A stretch of 17,006 bases of DNA from DATCDR01 sp036510575 (GTDB lineage: Bacteria; Actinomycetota; Acidimicrobiia; Acidimicrobiales; Bog-793), in NCBI GenBank assembly GCA_036510575.1, contig DATCDR010000236.1, positions 1 through 17,006 of the forward strand. Reading direction: 5' to 3'. Below the pieces are notes generated by a model. It searched no databases and was not told the origin of the DNA. It saw only the letters and a list, made by a program, of their open reading frames with translations. The translations under genes and the position numbers were made by a program. This document shows, in pieces, positions 14,342 to 17,006 of the stretch (position 1 is its first letter; each line of letters begins with the position of its first letter).

Positions 14342-15694
14342 ATGCCGCTGACGCGTGAAGATAACGACCTGTTGACCCGAGTCGGACCCGAGACAACCAT
14401 GGGAAGGGTTCTCCGAAGGTACTGGACGCCGGCTTTTCTGCTTTCTGACATCCCGACTCCGGATTGTCCACCGATCGGAGTCACCATCCTCGATGAGGAT
14501 TTTGTCGCGTTTCGAGACTCGAACGGTAGAGTCGGCTTCCTAGATGAGCTCTGTTGCCACCGCAATGCGTCGCTCACCTACGGGCGCGTCGAAGAAGGCG
14601 GGCTTCGGTGTCTTTACCACGCGTGGAAGTTCGCTACCGACGGCACGATCATGGAGGCGCCAAACTGCGAGAGTATGGGAATATTGCGCCAGGTGAAGCA
14701 AGGCAGCTATCCCGTGCGGGAAGCCGGAGGTCTCGGTTGGGTGTACCTCGGCCCCCCCGAATTCGAGCCGCCATTTCCCACGTTCCCCTGGATGTCCTCG
14801 GAGGCGAGTTACGACGTCAACGAAGCGGTGCTCGACTGTAACTGGGTCCAGCTGCAAGAGGGTTCGCTCGACTCATCGCACCTTGGGCTGCTTCACCTCG
14901 ACACCGTCGCTGGGATGCGTCCCGGTCCCCGGATGGTCGGCTCGCTTTATATGTCTGGCGAGCCATGGGTCGAAGGTGGGTACGGCGACAGCCTTTTTAA
15001 AGGCGACGGCATGCCAAACACCGATGATAACAACCCCCCAATTTACGTCGAGGACACGCCATTTGGCTTCCAGTACGCGGCCGTTCGACGCACGCACGAC
15101 GCGACGACGAAGTACGTCCGGATCACGGCGATGGCGATGCCGTACTCAGCGCATATAGGAGGGTCGACTACTGGCGCGATCATCGTGGTTCCTCGCACCG
15201 ACACTACGAGCTCCTTCATCAGCGCTCGTCGGATAGGTGAAGGTATTGAGCGGCGGATGCACCCCGAGGACGAAGCGGCGCCTTCGGAGACGCGTGAGCA
15301 CCGCTTTCCCCAAGATGGTCGCAAGTACACGCTTCCGGCGCAGAACCGTGCAGCGATGTCGTCCAAAAAGAGTTTTGCCGGGTTCCCGGGCGGTAATCGT
15401 CCTCAGGACGCCGCCGTGCAGGGAGCGAACTCTCGGAACCCGATCTTTCCACGGAACACGGAGCATCTGGTTGGGGCGGACATGGCCGTGTTGCGCTTCC
15501 GCAGCATCCTTTTCGAAAACGCCGTGCGGCTCGAAGCAGGCGAGCCACTTCTGGGCCTCGGCGAGCGCTACGACTTCACCCAGCTCCAGGGTCACAGCGG
15601 CACCGTCGACGTTGATGCCGGATGGGAAGACCTCGTTCCTGGAAATGGCGTCAAGGGACCGCTACCTGTCCGACAGGAGCGCGTCAACGTCTGA
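14342..15694 (+). CDS. Rieske non-heme iron oxygenase, phthalate 4,5-dioxygenase-like alpha subunit
   Basis: This 450-residue enzyme is a ring-hydroxylating or demethylating oxygenase that uses electrons from a separate reductase. The Rieske [2Fe-2S] site is C71-x-H73 (LCCHRNASL) and C90-x2-H93 (CLYHAWKF). The mononuclear iron site is in NWVQLQEGSLDSSHLGLLH, with D177, H180 and H185; the third iron ligand would be a later acidic residue. The N-terminus (REDNDLLTRVGPETTMGRVL, then RRYWTPAFL) and PDCPPIGVTILDEDFVAFRD match the phthalate dioxygenase branch. Family members usually have CPHRGASL and YHGWKF; Cys and Asn, and Ala, replace the usual residues here, so the substrate pocket or redox potential may differ. 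GGAGGGG precedes the ATG. No reductase, ferredoxin or beta subunit is in the window; this branch is typically alpha-only. Confidence 0.93.
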   Translation: MPLTREDNDLLTRVGPETTMGRVLRRYWTPAFLLSDIPTPDCPPIGVTILDEDFVAFRDSNGRVGFLDELCCHRNASLTYGRVEEGGLRCLYHAWKFATDGTIMEAPNCESMGILRQVKQGSYPVREAGGLGWVYLGPPEFEPPFPTFPWMSSEASYDVNEAVLDCNWVQLQEGSLDSSHLGLLHLDTVAGMRPGPRMVGSLYMSGEPWVEGGYGDSLFKGDGMPNTDDNNPPIYVEDTPFGFQYAAVRRTHDATTKYVRITAMAMPYSAHIGGSTTGAIIVVPRTDTTSSFISARRIGEGIERRMHPEDEAAPSETREHRFPQDGRKYTLPAQNRAAMSSKKSFAGFPGGNRPQDAAVQGANSRNPIFPRNTEHLVGADMAVLRFRSILFENAVRLEAGEPLLGLGERYDFTQLQGHSGTVDVDAGWEDLVPGNGVKGPLPVRQERVNV

Positions 15695-15757
15695 CAAACG
15701 CGCTGGTGCTTTTCTTGACCGCTGATGACCGCCGTCGACCACTGGTCGCGACCCTGC

Positions 15758-15778
15758 CGCGTCAGATTCGCGTCAGAT
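15758..15778. repeat. Two tandem CGCGTCAGAT repeats
   Basis: CGCGTCAGAT occurs at 15758-15767 and 15769-15778, 11 bp apart. The spacing of one helical turn suggests a protein-binding site. It lies in the 247-base stretch after the Rieske gene (15695-15941), where no gene is recognisable. Confidence 0.35.
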
Positions 15779-15941
15779 CACCACGGATCGAATTGACGGC
15801 AAACATCGCGTTTCTGGAACAGCGGTGACCTCCACGATCCGATCCTCGTCTTGGGTGAGGTGCTGTTGGCTCTATGAACCCCGGGTGACCCACATAACCA
15901 TTGATCTGGGGTAGGCCGAATTCGTCGGGGAGTCAACGCTA

Positions 15942-16400
15942 TCAGCGAGCGAGCGAGCGACCTGAAGCCAGTTGTTCGGAGGTAACGAGCTGCTCGGGGC
16001 CTCCGACGAGGACCAGCTTGGAGCCAGCGCGCGTGATTTCGCGAAGCAGCGCGTCGAGGTCGTCGGTCGACGCCATCGTCGCCTCGTCGAGTACGACCAC
16101 GTCGCGGTTCGTAAGTCGCGTTCCGTTCTCCAGGTCGAGGAGGAAACGGGCGAGGGTGCCGGATGGAATGCTCGCCTCCTCGTGAAGGACCGCGGCCGCC
16201 ATTGCCGAGGGCGCGATCCCGACGAGTCGGTAGCCGGCGCGCTCCCATCCCTCGCGGGCCGTGTCGAGGGCACGTGACTTCCCCGCCCCAGTCGGTCCGA
16301 CGAGCAGCGCAACGCGCTCGCCGCCGGTGAGGAGCTCGTGCAGGGCACGGCGCTGGTATTCACCGAGCGAGGAGAGGTTAAGGACCGAACCCTTCAGGCC
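15942..16400 (-). pseudogene. MobF/TrwC-type relaxase helicase-domain fragment
   Basis: The reverse strand is open for about 152 residues from the edge of the right tRNA repeat. It reads GEYQRRALHELLTGGERVAL, Walker A GPTGAGKS, APSAMAAAVLHEEASIPSG, Walker B DVVVLDEATMAS and LVLVGGPEQL, the motor region of conjugative relaxases of the TraA/TrwC kind (RecD-like helicase). The usual Gly-Asp before the Q-L motif is Gly-Gly here. The N-terminal relaxase domain and most of the helicase are absent: the frame begins at a TGA inside the tRNA-derived repeat and ends at a TGA after (GCGA)4. No start codon or Shine-Dalgarno is evident. It is a truncated leftover of a conjugative or mobilizable element. 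RecD2 is the main alternative identity. Confidence 0.75.
15945..15960. repeat. (GCGA)4 tetranucleotide tract
   Basis: Four perfect GCGA units lie in the last codons of the relaxase fragment, right before its stop. Gain or loss of one unit would shift the frame past that stop, so slippage here may have produced the truncation. Confidence 0.6.
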
Positions 16401-16402
16401 TC

Positions 16403-16446
16403 ACTGGGGGTCAAGAGGTCCCGGGTTCAAATCCCCGCAGCCCGAC
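16403..16446 (+). repeat. Right attachment-site copy (partial tRNA-Pro)
   Basis: These 44 bases match the 3' half of the tRNA-Pro gene at 9972-10015 with one mismatch in the T stem. The sequence to the left is unrelated to tRNA (relaxase fragment), so no functional tRNA is formed. It is in the same orientation as the tRNA, as expected for attL/attR of an integrated element or for the junction of two tandem elements. Confidence 0.85.
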
Positions 16447-16512
16447 AAATTGAGCTTGAGAGCGGATGGGCTGGAGCGGTACGTCACCCGGCAGTCCCTG
16501 TTAAGAAACTCG

Positions 16513-16530
16513 TGAGAACCAAAACGTTCT
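16513..16530. repeat. TGAGAACC-AAAAC-GTTCT, right-end counterpart of the arm-site array
   Basis: TGAGAACC (16513-16520) followed by AAAAC and a partial inverse copy (GTTCT, 16526-16530) parallels the palindrome at 10083-10102. Both are followed by a CGGAGG-containing stretch, so the two regions are homologous ends of related elements. It lies just upstream of the integrase remnant. Confidence 0.5.
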
Positions 16531-16541
16531 AGCGGAGGAAA

Positions 16542-16792
16542 ATGCCAACCAAGCCCGAAGGTGTCTCCCCGCGACAAGCGGCGCCAAGTGGTACTTCAAG
16601 GTCACCGTCGCCAAGGACGCATTGACTGGACGTCGGGAGCGACTGACTCAGCGCGGATTTCGTGCGGCGACCGAGGCCGCGAAGGCTCGGCACGAAATCC
16701 TCTCGAAATTTGACACCGGGCTCGTGAAGCGGGCGCGGGGATCGCTGATGGTCGATCGACTTGACGGTGACCAATTTGGAGTGTTGCATTGA
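16542..16792 (+). pseudogene. Tyrosine-type site-specific integrase, N-terminal remnant
   Basis: An ATG with GGAGG three bases upstream starts MPTKPEGVSPR, a common opening for actinobacterial tyrosine integrases. A frameshift between about 16572 and 16585 is then needed to reach KWYFKVTVAKDALTGRRERL and GFRAATEAAKARHEILSKFD, the AP2-like arm-binding domain of the family. The frame then ends at a TGA (16790-16792) after about 68 residues. The core-binding and catalytic domains (Arg, His, Tyr) are missing. The gene cannot make an active recombinase, so the neighbouring repeats cannot be excised by this copy. It points away from the right repeat, suggesting it belonged to an element extending to the right. 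Confidence 0.75.
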
Positions 16793-16804
16793 CCATTGTC
16801 AATG
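16787..16804. promoter_or_regulatory. Perfect palindrome upstream of arsR, candidate operator
   Basis: CATTGAC, CATT and GTCAATG form an 18-base element with perfect 7-bp arms, centred about 34 bases before the arsR start. ArsR-family repressors bind such imperfect or perfect dyads and usually repress their own gene. It overlaps the last codon and stop of the integrase remnant. Confidence 0.6.
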
Positions 16805-16829
16805 TCAGACGAGACGAACGGGAGGAAAG

Positions 16830-17006
16830 ATGCCGGCGAAACGCTCTCGGCCCGCCCTCATCGAGCTAGATGCCGACGCGCTCTGTTGCGCCTCGCTGAT
16901 CGAGGCGCCCCTCGGCGAGGCCGAGGCGAACGAGCTGTCACACGTGCTCGACGCGCTCGCTGATCCGATTCGACTGCGTCTCCTCTCACTTGTGGCCGCG
17001 CAGGGG
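16830..17006 (+). CDS. ArsR/SmtB-family transcriptional regulator, N-terminal part
   Basis: The 59 visible residues run MPAKRSRPALIELDADALCC, ASLIEAPLGEAEANELSHV and LDALADPIRLRLLSLVAAQG, then leave the window. LADPIRLRLLSLV is the hallmark of the first winged-helix segment of ArsR regulators. The early vicinal pair C19-C20 followed by APL resembles the actinobacterial ArsR subgroup that senses As(III) or Sb(III) through N-terminal cysteines; metal specificity is inference. The ATG has GGAGG at 16821-16825 and a palindromic candidate operator shortly upstream. Genes it controls, perhaps arsenite efflux or reductase genes, would lie to the right. Confidence 0.9.
   Translation, partial: MPAKRSRPALIELDADALCCASLIEAPLGEAEANELSHVLDALADPIRLRLLSLVAAQG

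Noticed and set aside
15778..16248. Minus-strand 156-residue frame over the relaxase fragment
   Set aside because: Arg/Pro-rich, in a different frame from the Walker motifs; a shadow.
16261..16515. Plus-strand frame with GSRGPGFKSPQPD
   Set aside because: It is a translation of the tRNA-Pro 3' half, not a protein; the opposite strand carries the relaxase motifs.
1..17006. CRISPR arrays
   Set aside because: No regularly spaced repeat-spacer pattern was seen; the repeats present are tRNA copies and short arm-like motifs.

Overview
The window is chromosomal DNA from a high-GC Gram-positive bacterium. Three features fit an actinobacterium: arginine- and alanine-rich genes with frequent GTG starts, WhiG/FliA-type sigma factors outside any flagellar context, and a tRNA gene without an encoded CCA. 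An Acidimicrobiia-like lineage is a guess from overall flavour, not something the sequence proves.

Region 1 (1-3586) is conserved housekeeping DNA. It holds the start of ispH on the minus strand, then a tightly coupled plus-strand set: a PDZ/radical-SAM/DUF512 protein, the double GTPase Der, and a small zinc-ribbon membrane protein. Each stop codon overlaps the next start. Region 2 (3572-4260) is a decayed minus-strand locus. A PPOX-fold (F420/FMN-binding) oxidoreductase gene is interrupted by one in-frame TAG, preceded by an unidentified fragment with a GTGA overlap.

Region 3 (4290-9000) has two different WhiG/FliA-family sigma factors about 3 kb apart. Between them lie three proteins I cannot assign. 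One carries two copies of a His-Gly...Cys-x-Cys motif of the kind seen in actinobacterial phage and accessory proteins. The second sigma factor and two of the unknown genes run in the same direction and could be a unit. Region 4 (9027-9940) holds two degraded copies of the 5' part of a proline tRNA and two small overlapping genes.

Region 5 (9940-16446) is a 6.4-kb segment bounded by an intact tRNA-Pro(GGG) and a 44-bp direct repeat of its 3' half with one mismatch, the classic footprint of a tRNA-targeting integrative element. Both ends also carry TGAGAAC-type repeats that look like integrase arm sites. The cargo is a divergent catabolic pair: a phthalate-dioxygenase-like Rieske oxygenase, and an SBP-permease-permease set of an oligopeptide-type ABC importer. 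The importer's ATPase genes are missing where a transposase remnant begins. The rest of the segment is decay: a HicB-like antitoxin remnant, the transposase scrap and a MobF-relaxase helicase fragment.

Region 6 (16447-17006) starts just outside the repeat. It has a frameshifted, truncated tyrosine integrase and then the start of an ArsR-family regulator, with a perfect palindrome as candidate operator. My overall reading is a tRNA-Pro integration hot spot with several rounds of insertion and decay, in which a putative aromatic uptake and oxidation module has survived intact except for the transporter ATPases.
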